The notes under the pieces were generated by a model that was not told the origin of the DNA, made no database searches, and was given only the letters and a program-made list of their open reading frames with translations. Source: Xylocopa sonorina (Eukaryota > Arthropoda > Insecta > Hymenoptera > Apidae). From it: a DNA stretch of 64,000 nt. Shown here in pieces: positions 39,958-53,249 of this stretch (the stretch's first letter is position 1; each line of letters opens with the position of its first letter). Position numbers and translations under genes: made by a program. Location: positions 744,001 to 808,000 of the forward strand of contig NW_027490231.1 in NCBI RefSeq assembly GCF_050948175.1, given 5' to 3'.

Positions 39958-40829
39958 TTTCTTTGCAAAGAAGTGTCGCATTTACATTCATTTGAAGTGT
40001 AGACGAGATATACATGACACTCCGCAAATCATATTATATCTTACCATGAAACATAGGAATGAGAGGCGATATCGCGTTTTAAGAATCATAAGAACTCTAT
40101 TGCTACGATACGTAGACATCTGCAAACGCTATTTCCATGCAGGGAAGTGTCGCATTTACATTCATTTGAAGTGTAGACGAGGAATACATGACACTTCGCA
40201 AATCATATTATATATTACCATGAATCATGGAAGTGAGATGCGATATCGCGTTTTAAGAAGCATCAGAAATCCATTGCTACGATACGTAGACATCTGCAAA
40301 CGCTATTTCCTTGCAAGAAAGTGTCGCATTTACATTCATTTGAAATGTAGACGAGGAATACATAACACTTCGCAAATCATATTATATCTTACCATGAATC
40401 ATAGAAGTGAGATGCGATATCGCGTTTTAAGAAGCAGCAGAAATCCATTGCTACGATACGTAGACATCTGCAAACGCTATTTCCTTGCAAGAAAGTGTCG
40501 CATTTACATTCATTTGAAGTGTAGACGAGGAATACATAACACTTCGCAAATCATATTATATCTTACCATGAAACATAGATATGTGATGCGATATCGCGTT
40601 TTAAGAATCATAAGAACTCTATTGCTACGATACGTAGACATCTGCAAACGCTATTTCCTTGCAAAGAAGTGTCGCATTTGCATTCATTTGAAGTGTAGAC
40701 GAGGAATACATAACACTTCGCAAATCATATTATATCTTACCATGAAACATGGAAATGAGATGCGTTATCGCGTTTTAAGAAGCATTAGAACTCTACTGCT
40801 ACGATAGGTAGACATCTGCAATCGCTATT

Positions 40830-42375
40830 TCCTTGCAAGGAAGTGTCGCATTTACATTCATTTGATGTGTAGACGAGGAATACATAACACTTCGCAAATC
40901 ATATTATATCTTACCATGAAACATAGGAATGAGATGCGATATCGCGTTTTAAGAATCATAAGAACTCTATTGCTACGATACGTAGACATCTGCAAACGCT
41001 ATTTCCTAGCGAGGAAGTGTCGCATTCACATTCATTTGAAGTATAGACGAGGAATACATAATACGTCGCGAATCATATTATATCTTACCATGAAACATAG
41101 AAATGAGATGCGATATCGCGTTTTATGAATCATAAGAACTCTATTGCTACGATACGTAGACATCTACAAACGCTATTTCCTTGCAAGGAAATGTTGCATT
41201 TACATTCATTTGAATCGTAGACGAGGAATGCATAACACTTCGCAATGAATATTATATCTTACCATGAAACATAGAAATGAGATGCGATATCGCGTTTTAA
41301 GAAGCATTAGAAATCTATTGCTACGATACCTAGCCATCTGCAGACGCTATTTCCTAGCAAGGATGTGTCGCAGTTACATTCATTTGAAGTGTAGACGAGG
41401 AATACATAACACTTCGCAAATCATATTACATCTTACCATGAAACATAGAAATGAGATGCGATATCGCGTTTTATGAATCATAAGAACTCTATTGCTACGA
41501 TACGTAGACATCGGCAAACGCTATTTCCTTGCAAGAAAGTGTCGCATTTACATTCATTTGAAGTGTAGACGACGGATACATAACACTTCGCAAATCATAT
41601 TATACCTTACCATGAAACGTAGAAATGAGATGCGATATCGCGTTCTATGAATCATAAGAACTCTATTGCTACGATACGTAGACATCTGCAAACGCTATTT
41701 CCTTGCAAGGAAGTGTCGCATTTACATTCATTTGATGTGTAGACGAGGAATACATAACACTTTGCAAATCATATTATATCTTACCATGAAACATAGAAAT
41801 GAGGTGCGATATCGCGTTTTAAGAAGCATTAGAACTCTATTGCTACGATACCTAGCCATCTGCAGACGCTATTTCCTAGCAAGGATGTGTCGCAGTTACA
41901 TTCATTTGAAGTGTAGACGAGGAATACATAACACTTCGCAATGAATATTATATCTTATCATGAAACATAGATATGAGATGCAAAATCTCGTTTTAAGATG
42001 CATTTGAACTCTATTGCTTCGCGACGTAGACATCTGCAGACGCTATTTCCTAGCAAGGAAGTGTCGCAGTTACATTCATTTGAAGTATAGACGAGGAATA
42101 CATAACACTTCGCAAATCGTATTACATCTTAGCATGAAACATAGAAATGTGATGCGATATCGCTTTTTAAGAAGCAGCAGAAATCAATTGCTACGATACG
42201 TAGACATCTACAAACGCTATTTCCTTGCAAGAAAGTGTCGCATTTACATTCATTTGAAGTGTAGACGACGGATACATAACACTTCGCAAATCATATTATA
42301 CCTTACCATGAAACATAGAAATGAGATGCGATATCGCGTTTTAAGGATCATAAGAACTCTATTGCTACGATACGT
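40830..42375 (+). repeat. Distant copy of the 35.3-36.8 kb segment
   Basis: Matches 35,262-36,807 at an offset of exactly 5,568 bp (32 monomers), including the rare GTCGCGAATC unit and CATCGGCAAACGC near 41,510. The exact multiple shows that no net indel separates the two. Confidence 0.87.
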
Positions 42376-42531
42376 AGACATCTGCAAACGCTATTTCCAT
42401 GCAGGGAAGTGTCGCATTTACATTCATTTGAAGTGTAGACGAGGAATACATGACACTTCGCAAATCATATTATATATTACCATGAATCATGGAAGTGAGA
42501 TGCGATATCGCGTTTTAAGAAGCATCAGAAA

Positions 42532-44560
42532 TCCATTGCTACGATACGTAGACATCTGCAAACGCTATTTCCTTGCAACGAAGTGTCGCATTTACATTCA
42601 TTTGAAGCCTGGACGAGGAATACATGACACTTCGCAAATCATATTATATCTTACCATGAAACATAGAAATGAGATGCGTTATCGCGTTTTAAGAAGCATC
42701 AGAAATCCATTGCTACGATACGTAGACATCTGCAAACGCTATTTCCTTGCAAGAAAGTGTCGCATTTACATTCATTTGTAGTGTAGACGAGGAATACATA
42801 ACACTTCGCAAATCATATTATACCTTACCATGAAACATAGAAATGAGATGCGATATCGCGTTTTAAGAAGCATTAGAACTCTATTGCTACGATACGTAGA
42901 CATCTGCAAACGCAATTTCCTTGGAAGGAAGTGTCGCATTTACATTCATTTGAAGTGCAGACGAGGAATACATGACACTTCGCAAATCATTTTATATCTT
43001 ACCATGAAACATAGAAATGAGATGCGATATCGCGTTCTAAGCAGCATCAGAAATCCATTGCTACGATACGTAGACATCTGCAAACGCTATTTCCTTGCCA
43101 GGAAGCGTCGCATTTACATTCATTTGAAGTGTAGACGAGGAATACATGACACTTCGCAAATCATATTATATCTTACCATGAAACATAGACATGAGATGCG
43201 AAATCGCGTTTTAAGAATCATAAGAACTCTATTGCTTCGATACGTAGACATCTGCAAACGCTATTTCCTTGGAAGGAAGTGTCGCATTTACATTCATTTG
43301 AAGTGCAGACGAGGAATACATGACTCTTCGCAAATCATTTTATATCTTACCATGAAACATAGAAATGAGATGCGATATCGCGTTCTAAGCAGCATCAGAA
43401 ATCCATTGCTACGATACGTAGACATCTGCAAACGCTATTTCCTTGCCAGGAAGCGTCGCATTTACATTCATTTGAAGTGTAGACGAGGAATACATGACAC
43501 TTCGCAAATCATATTATATCTTACCATGAAACATAGACATGAGATGCGAAATCGCGTTTTAAGAATCATAAGAACTCTATTGCTTCGATACGTAGACATC
43601 TGCAAACGCTATTACCTTGCAAGGAAGTGTCGCACTTACATTCATTTGAAGTGTAGACGAGGAATACATGACACTTCGCAAATCATATTATATCTTACCA
43701 TGAAACATAGACATGAGATGCGAAATCGCGTTTTAAGTATCATAAGAACTCCATTGCTACGATACGTAGACATCTGCAAACGCTATTTCCTTGCAAGGAA
43801 GTGTCGCATTTACACTCATTTGAATCGTATACGAGGAATGCATAACACTTCGCAATGAATATTATATCTTATCATGAAACATAGATATGAGATGCAATAT
43901 CTCGTTTTAAGAAGCATTTGAACTCCTTCGCTACGATACCTAGACATCTGCAGACGCTATTTCCTGGCAAGGAAGTGTCGCATTTACATTCATTGGAAGT
44001 GTAGACGAGGAATACATGACACGTCGCAAATCATATTATATCTTACCATGAAACATAGAAACGAAATACGATATCGCGTTTTAAGAAGCATCAGAACCCT
44101 ATTGCTACGATAGGTAGACATCTGCAAACGCTATTTCCTTGCAAGGAAGTGTCGCATTTACATTCATATGAAGTGTAGACGAGGAATACATAACACTTCG
44201 CAAATCATATTATATCTTACCATGAAACATAGAAATGAGATGCGATATCGCGTTTTAAGAAGCATTAGAACTCTATCGCTACGATACCTAGACATCTGCA
44301 GACGCTATTTCCTGGTAAGGAAGTGTCGCATTTACATTCATTTGAAGTGTAGACGAGGAATACATAACACTTCGCAAATCATATTGTATCTTACCATGAA
44401 ACATAGAAATGAGATGCGATATCGCGTTTTAAGAGTCATAAGGACTCTATTGCTACGATACGTAGACATCTGCAAACGCTATTTCCTTGCAAGGAAGTGT
44501 CGCATTTACATTCATTTGTATCGTAGACGAGGCATGCATAACACTTCGCAATGAATATTA
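42532..44560 (+). repeat. Block G, copy 1
   Basis: Matches 46,011-48,212. Markers are GAAGCCTGGACGAGG, GCGTTATCGCG, CATTTGTAGTGTAG, TTGGAAGGAAGTG, GCCAGGAAGCGTCGC, GAGATGCGAAATCGCG and CTCCTTCGCTACG. An internal dimer repeats at 348 bp (GCCAGGAAGCG at 43,099 and 43,447). Confidence 0.9.
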
Positions 44561-46010
44561 TATCTTATCATGAAACATAGACATGGGATGCAATATCTCG
44601 TTTTAAGAAGCATATGAACTCTATTGCTACGATACGTAGACATCTGCAAACGCTATTTCCTTGCAAGGGAGTGTCGCATTTACATTCATTTGAATCGTAG
44701 ACGAGGAAAGGATAACACTTCGCAATGAATATTATATCTTACCATGAAACATAGAAATGAGATGCGATATCGCGTTTTAAGACGCATTTGAATTCTATTT
44801 CTATGATACCTAGACATCTGCAAACGCTATTTCCTAGCAAGGAAGTGTCGCATTTACATTCATTTGAAGTGTAGACGAGGAATACAGGACACTTCGCAAA
44901 TCATATTATATCTTACCATGAAACATAGAAATGAGATGCGATATCGTATTTTAACGAGCATTAGAAATCTATTGCTACGATACGTAGACATCTGCAAACG
45001 CTATTTCCTAGCGAGGAAGTGTCGCATTTACATTCATTTGAAGTGTAGACGAGGAATACATAACACTTCGCAAATCATATTATACCTTACCATGAAACAT
45101 AGAAATGAGATGCGATATCGCGTTTTAAGAAGCAGCAGAAATCCATTGCTACGATACGTAGACATCTGCAAACGCTATTTCCTTGCAAGGAAGTGTCGCA
45201 TTTACATTCATTTGAAGTGTAGACGAGGAATACATGACACTCCGCAAATCATATTACATCTTACCATGAAACATAGGAATGAGAGGCGATATCGCGTTTT
45301 AAGAATCATAAGAACTCTATTGCTACGATACGTAGACATCTGCAAACGCTAGTTCCATGCAAGGAAGTGTCCCATTTACATTCATTTGAAGTGTAGACGA
45401 GGAATACATGACACTTCGCAAATCATATTATATCTTACCATGAATCATAGAAGTGAGATGCGATATCGCGTTTTAAGAAGCATCAGAAATCCATTGCTAC
45501 GATACGTAGACATCTGCAAACGCTATTTCCATGCAGGGAAGTGTCGCATTTACATTCATTTGAAGTGTAGACGAGGAATACATAACACTTTGCAAATCAT
45601 ATTATACCTTACCATGAGACATAGAAATAAGATCCGATATCGCGTTTTAAGAATCATAAGAGCTCTATTGCTACGATACGTAGACATCTGCAAACGCTAT
45701 TTCCTTGCAGGGAAGTGTCGCATTTACATTAATTTGAAGTGTAGGCGAGGAATACATGACACTTCGCAAATCATATTATATCTTACCATGAATCATAGAC
45801 GTGAGATGCGATATCGCGTTTTAAGAAGCAGCAGAAATCCATTGCTACGATACGTAGACATCTGCAAACGCTATTTCCTTGCAAGAAAGTGTCGCATTTA
45901 CATACATTTGAAGTGTAGACGAGGAATACAAACACTTCGCAAATCATATTATATCTTACCATGAAACATAGAAATGAGATCCGATATCGCGTTTTAAGAA
46001 TCATAAGAAC

Positions 46011-48212
46011 TCCATTGCTACGATACGTAGACATCTGCAAACGCTATTTCCTTGCAACGAAGTGTCGCATTTACATTCATTTGAAGCCTGGACGAGGAAT
46101 ACATGACACTTCGCAAATCATATTATATCTTACCATGAAACATAGAAATGAGATGCGTTATCGCGTTTTAAGAAGCATCAGAAATCCATTGCTACGATAC
46201 GTAGACATCTGCAAACGCTATTTCCTTGCAAGAAAGTGTCGCATTTACATTCATTTGTAGTGTAGACGAGGAATACATAACACTTCGCAAATCATATTAT
46301 ACCTTACCATGAAACATAGAAATGAGATGCGATATCGCGTTTTAAGAAGCATTAGAACTCTATTGCTACGATACGTAGACATCTGCAAACGCAATTTCCT
46401 TGGAAGGAAGTGTCGCATTTACATTCATTTGAAGTGCAGACGAGGAATACATGACACTTCGCAAATCATTTTATATCTTACCATGAAACATAGAAATGAG
46501 ATGCGATATCGCGTTCTAAGCAGCATCAGAAATCCATTGCTACGATACGTAGACATCTGCAAACGCTATTTCCTTGCCAGGAAGCGTCGCATTTACATTC
46601 ATTTGAAGTGTAGACGAGGAATATATGACACTTCGCAAATCATATTATATCTTACCATGAAACATAGACATGAGATGCGAAATCGCGTTTTAAGAATCAT
46701 AAGAACTCTATTGCTTCGATACGTAGACATCTGCAAACGCTATTTCCTTGGAAGGAAGTGTCGCATTTACATTCATTTGAAGTGCAGACGAGGAATACAT
46801 GACTCTTCGCAAATCATTTTATATCTTACCATGAAACATAGAAATGAGATGCGATATCGCGTTCTAAGCAGCATCAGAAATCCATTGCTACGATACGTAG
46901 ACATCTGCAAACGCTATTTCCTTGCCAGGAAGCGTCGCATTTACATTCATTTGAAGTGTAGACGAGGAATACATGACACTTCGCAAATCATATTATATCT
47001 TACCATGAAACATAGACATGAGATGCGAAATCGCGTTTTAAGAATCATAAGAACTCTATTGCTTCGATACGTAGACATCTGCAAACGCTATTACCTTGCA
47101 AGGAAGTGTCGCATTTACATTCATTTGAAGTGTAGACGAGGAATACATGACACTTCGCAAATCATATTATATCTTACCATGAAACATAGACATGAGATGC
47201 GAAATCGCGTTTTAAGAATCATAAGAACTCTATTGCTACGATACGTAGACATCTGCAAACGCAATTTCCTTGGAAGGAAGTGTCGCATTTACATTCATTT
47301 GAAGTGCAGACGAGGAATACATGACACTTCGCAAATCATTTTATATCTTACCATGAAACATAGAAATGAGATGCGATATCGCGTTTTAAGTATCATAAGA
47401 ACTCCATTGCTACGATACGTAGACATCTGCAAACGCTATTTCCTTGCAAGGAAGTGTCGCATTTACACTCATTTGAATCGTATACGAGGAATGCATAACA
47501 CTTCGCAATGAATATTATATCTTATCATGAAACATAGATATGAGATGCAATATCTCGTTTTAAGAAGCATTTGAACTCCTTCGCTACGATACCTAGACAT
47601 CTGCAGACGCTATTTCCTGGCAAGGAAGTGTCGCATTTACATTCATTGGAAGTGTAGACGAGGAATACATGACACGTCGCAAATCATATTATATCTTACC
47701 ATGAAACATAGAAACGAAATACGATATCGCGTTTTAAGAAGCATCAGAACCCTATTGCTACGATAGGTAGACATCTGCAAACGCTATTTCCTTGCAAGGA
47801 AGTGTCGCATTTACATTCATATGAAGTGTAGACGAGGAATACATAACACTTCGCAAATCATATTATATCTTACCATGAAACATAGAAATGAGATGCGATA
47901 TCGCGTTTTAAGAAGCATTAGAACTCTATCGCTACGATACCTAGACATCTGCAGACGCTATTTCCTGGCAAGGAAGTGTCGCATTTACATTCATTTGAAG
48001 TGTAGACGAGGAATACATAACACTTCGCAAATCATATTGTATCTTACCATGAAACATAGAAATGAGATGCGATATCGCGTTTTAAGAGTCATAAGGACTC
48101 TATTGCTACGATACGTAGACATCTGCAAACGCTATTTCCTTGCAAGGAAGGGTCGCATTTACATTCATTTGAATCGTAGACGAGGAATGTATAACACTTC
48201 GCAATGAATAAT
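46011..48212 (+). repeat. Block G, copy 2 (one monomer longer)
   Basis: Second copy of block G. The offset is 3,479 bp, then 3,653 bp, so one 174-bp unit was gained at about 47,200-47,370. The internal 348-bp dimer is kept (46,577 and 46,925). It contains the longest stop-free stretch of the window, 400 codons at 46,309-47,511. Confidence 0.9.
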
Positions 48213-49439
48213 ATATCTTATCATGAAACATAGATATGAGATGCAATATCTCGGTTTAAGAAGCATTTGAACTCTATTGCTTCGATACGTAGACATCTGC
48301 AAACGCTATTTCCTTGCAAGGAAGTGTCGCATTTACATTCATATGAAGTGTAGACGAGGAATACATAACACTTCACAAATCATATTATATCTTACCATGA
48401 AACATAGTAATGAGATGCGATATCGCGTTTTAAGAAGCATCAGAACTCTATCGCTACGATACCTAGACATCTGAAGACACTATTTCCTAGCAACGAAGTG
48501 TCGCAATTACATTCATTTGAAGTGTAGACGAGGAATACATAACACTTCGCAAATCATATTATATCTTACCATGAAACATAGAAATGAGATGCCATATCGC
48601 GTTTTAAGAATCATAAGAACTCTATTGCTACGATACGTAGACATCTGCAAACGCTATTTCCTTGCAAGGAAGTGTCGCATTTACATTCATTTGAATCGTA
48701 GACGAGGAATGTATAACACTTCGCAATGAATAATATATCTTATCATGAAACATAGATATGAGATGCAATATGTCGATTTAAGAAGCATTTGAACTCTATT
48801 GCTACGATACCTAGACATCTGCAAACACTATTTCCTTGCAAGGAAGTGTCGCATTTACACTCATTTGAATCGTGTACGAGGAATGCATAACACTTCGCAA
48901 TGAAAATTATATCTTATCATGAAACATAGATATGAGATGCAATATCTCGTTTTAAGAAGCATTTGAACTCTATTGCTACGATACCTAGGCATCTGCAGAC
49001 GCTATTTCCTCGCAAGGAAGTGTCGCATTTACATTCACTTGAAGTGTAGACGAGGAATACATGACACTTCGCAAATCATATTATATCTTACCATGAAACA
49101 TAGATATGAGATGCGATATCGCGTTTTAAGAAGCATTAGAAATCTATTGCTACGATACCTAGACATCTGCAGACGCTATTTCCTAGCAAGGAAGTGTCGC
49201 ATTTACATTCATTTGAAGTGTAGACGAGGAATACATGACACGTCGCAAATCATATTATATCTTACCATGAAACATAGATATGAGATGCGATATCGCGTTT
49301 TAAGAAGCATTAGAAATCTATTGCTACGATACCTAGACATCTGCAGACGCTATTTCCTAGCAAGGAAGTGTCGCATCTACATTCATTTGAAGTGTAGACG
49401 AGGAATACATGACACGTCGCAAATCATATTATATCTTAC

Positions 49440-50052
49440 CATGAAACATAGAAATGAGATGCGATATCGCGTTTTAAGAATCATAAGAACACTATTGCTA
49501 CGATACGTAGACATCTGCAAACGCTATTTCCTTGCAAGGAAGTGTCGCATTTACATTCATTTGAATCGTAGACGGGGAATGCATAACACTTCGCAATGAA
49601 TATTATATCTTATCATGAAACATAGATATGAGATGCAATATCTCGTTTTAAGAAGCATTTGAACTCAATTGCTTCGATACGTAGACATGTGCAAACGCTA
49701 TTTCCTTGTAAGGAAGTGTCGCATTTACATTCATTTGAAGTGTAGACGAGGAATACATGACACTTCGCAAATCATATTATATCTTTCCATGAAACATAGA
49801 TATGAGATGCGATATCAAGTTTTAAGAATCATAAGAACTCTATTGCTACGATACGTAGACATCTGCAAACGCTATTTCCTTGCAAGGAAGTGTCGCATTT
49901 ACATTCATTTGAATCGTAGAGGAGGAATGCAGTACACTTCGCAATGAATATTCTGTCTTATCATGAAACATAGATATGAGATGCAATATCCCGTTTTAAA
50001 ATCATATGAACTCTATTGCTACGATACGTAGACATCTGCAATCGCTATTTCC
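49440..50052 (+). repeat. Block H, copy 1
   Basis: Matches 51,701-52,313 at an offset of 2,261 bp (13 monomers minus one base). Markers are GGTGTCGC-free units with TTGTAAGGAAG, GATATCAAGTTTTAAG, AGAGGAGGAATGCAGTAC and AATATTCTGTCTTATC, ending in the 2-bp-short CGTTTTAAAATCATATG. Confidence 0.83.
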
Positions 50053-51700
50053 TAGCGAGGAAGTGTCGCATTTACATTCATTTGAAGTGTAGACGAGGAA
50101 TACATAACACTTCGCAAATCATATTATATCTTACCATGTAACATAGAAATGAGATGCGATATCGCCTTTTAAGTATCATAAGAACTCTACTGCTACGATA
50201 CGTAAACAACTGCAAACGCTATTTCCCTGCAAGGAAGTGTCGCATTTACATTCATTTGAATCGTATACGAGGAATGCATAACACTTCGCAATGAATATTA
50301 TATCTTATCATGAAACATATATATGAGATGCAATATCTCGTTTTAAGAAGCATTTGAACTCTATTGCTACGATACCTAGACATCTGCAGACGCTGTTTCC
50401 TAGCAAGGAAGTGTCGCATTTACATTCATTTGAAGTGTAGACGAGGAATACATGACACTTCGCAAATCATATTATATCTTACCATGAAACATAGAAGTGA
50501 GATGCGATATCGCGTTTTAAGTATCATAAGAACTCCATTGCTACGATACGTAGACATCTGGAGACGCTATTTCCTTGCAAGGAAGTGTCGCATTTACATT
50601 CATATGAAGTGTAGACGAGGAATACATAATACTTCGCAAATCATATTATATCTTACCATGAAAGATAGAAATGAGACGCGATATCGCGTTTTAAGAAGCA
50701 TTAGAAAGCTGATGCTACGGTACCTAGACATCTCCAGACACTATTTCCTAGCAAGGAAGTGTCGCATTTACATTCATTTGAAGTGTAGACGAGGAATACA
50801 TAACACTTCGCAAATCATATTATATCTTACCATGAAACGTGGAAATGAGATGCGATATCGCGTTTTAAGAAGCATTAGAACTCTACTGCTACGATAGGTA
50901 GACATCTGCAAACGCTATTTCCTAGCGATGAAGTATCGCGTTCACATTCATTTGAATCGCAGACGAGGAATGCATAACACTTCGCAATGAATATTATATC
51001 TTATCATGAAACATAGAAATGAGATGCAATATCTCGTTCTAAGAAGCATTTGAACTCTATTGCTACGATACGTAGACATCTGCAATCGCTATTTCCTTGC
51101 AAGGAAGTGTCGCATTTACTTTCATTTGAATCGCAGACGAGGAATGCATAACACTTCGCAATGAATATTATATCTTATCATGAAACATAGAAATGTGATG
51201 CAATATCTCGTTTTAAGAAGCATTTGAACTCTATTGCTACGATACCTAGACATCTGCAAACACTATTTCCTTGCAAGGAAGTGTCGCATTTACATTCATT
51301 TGAATCGTAGACGAGGAATGCATAACACTTCGCAATGAATACTATATCTTACCATGAAACATAGAAGTGAGATCCGATATCGAGTTTTAAGAAGCATTAG
51401 AAATCTATTGCTACGATACGTAGACATCTGCAAACGCTATTTCCTTGCAAGGAAGTGTCGCATTTACATTCATTTGAATCGTAGACGAGGAACGCATAAC
51501 ACTTCGCAAATCATATTATATCTTACCATGAAACATAGAAATGAGATGCGATATCGCGTTTTAAGAAGCATTAGAAATCTATTGCTACGATACGTAGACA
51601 TCTGCAAACGCTATTTCCTTGCAAGGAAGTGTCGCATTTACATTCATTTGAAGTGTAGACGAGGAATACATGACACTTCGCAAATCATATTATATCTTAC

Positions 51701-52313
51701 CATGAAACATAGAAATGAGATGCGATATCGCGTTTTAAGAATCATAAGAACACTATTGCTACGATACGTAGACATCTGCAAACGCTATTTCCTTGCAAGG
51801 AAGTGTCGCATTTACATTCATTTGAATCGTAGACGGGGAATGCATAACACTTCGCAATGAATATTATATCTTATCATGAAACATAGATATGAGATGCAAT
51901 ATCTCGTTTTAAGAAGCATTTGAACTCAATTGCTTCGATACGTAGACATCTGCAAACGCTATTTCCTTGTAAGGAAGTGTCGCATTTACATTCATTTGAA
52001 GTGTAGACGAGGAATACATGACACTTCGCAAATCATATTATATCTTTCCATGAAACATAGAAATGAGATGCGATATCAAGTTTTAAGAATCATAAGAACT
52101 CTATTGCTACGATACGTAGACATCTGCAAACGCTATTTCCTTGCAAGGAAGTGTCGCATTTACATTCATTTGAATCGTAGAGGAGGAATGCAGTACACTT
52201 CGCAATGAATATTCTGTCTTATCATGAAACATAGGTATGAGATGCAATATCCCGTTTTAAAATCATATGAACTCTATTGCTACGATACGTAGACATCTGC
52301 AATCGCTATTTCC
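51701..52313 (+). repeat. Block H, copy 2
   Basis: Second copy of 49,440-50,052. The following units at 52,657-52,890 also match 50,053-50,290, but at about 2,610 bp (15 monomers), so two monomers were added between them. Confidence 0.83.
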
Positions 52314-53249
52314 TTGCAAGGAAGTGTCGCATTTACATTCACTTGAAGTGTAGACGTGGAATACATGACACTTCGCAAATCATATTATATCTTACCATGA
52401 AAGATAGAAATGAGACGCGATATCGCGTTTTAAGAAGCATTAGAAAGCAGATGCTACGATACGTAGACATCTCCAAACGCTATTTCCTAGCGAGGAAGTA
52501 TCGCATTCACATTCATTTGAAGTGTAGACGAGGAATACATAGCACTTCGCAAATCATGTTATATCTTACCATGAAACATAGAAATGAGATGCGATATCGC
52601 GTTTTAAGAATCATATGAACTCTATTGCTACGATACGTAGACATCTGCAAACGCTATTTCCTAGCGAGGAAGTGTCGCATTTACATTCATTTGAAGTGTA
52701 GACGAGGAATACATAACACTTCGCAAATCATATTATATCTTACCATGTAACATAGAAATGAGATGCGATATCGCCTTTTAAGTATCATAAGAACTCTACT
52801 GCTACGATGCGTAAACAACTGCAAACGCTATTTCCCTGCAAGGAAGTGTCGCAATTACATTCATTTGAATCGTATACGAGGAATGCATAACACTCCGCAA
52901 ATCATATTATATCTTACCATGAAACATAGGAATGAGATGCGATATCGCGTTTTAAGAAGCATTAGAACTCTATCGCTACGATACCTAGACATCTGCAGAC
53001 ACTATTTCCTAGCAAGGAAGTGTCTCATTTACATTCATTTGAAGTGCAGACGAGGAGTACATAACACTTCGCAAATCATATTATATCTTACCATGAAACA
53101 TAGAAATGAGATGCGACATCGCGTTTTAAGAAGCATTAGAACTCTATCGCTACGATACCTAGACATCTCCAGACACTATTTCCTAGCAAGGAAGTGTCGC
53201 ATTTACATTCATTTGAAGTGTAGACGAGGAATACATAACACTTCGCAAA

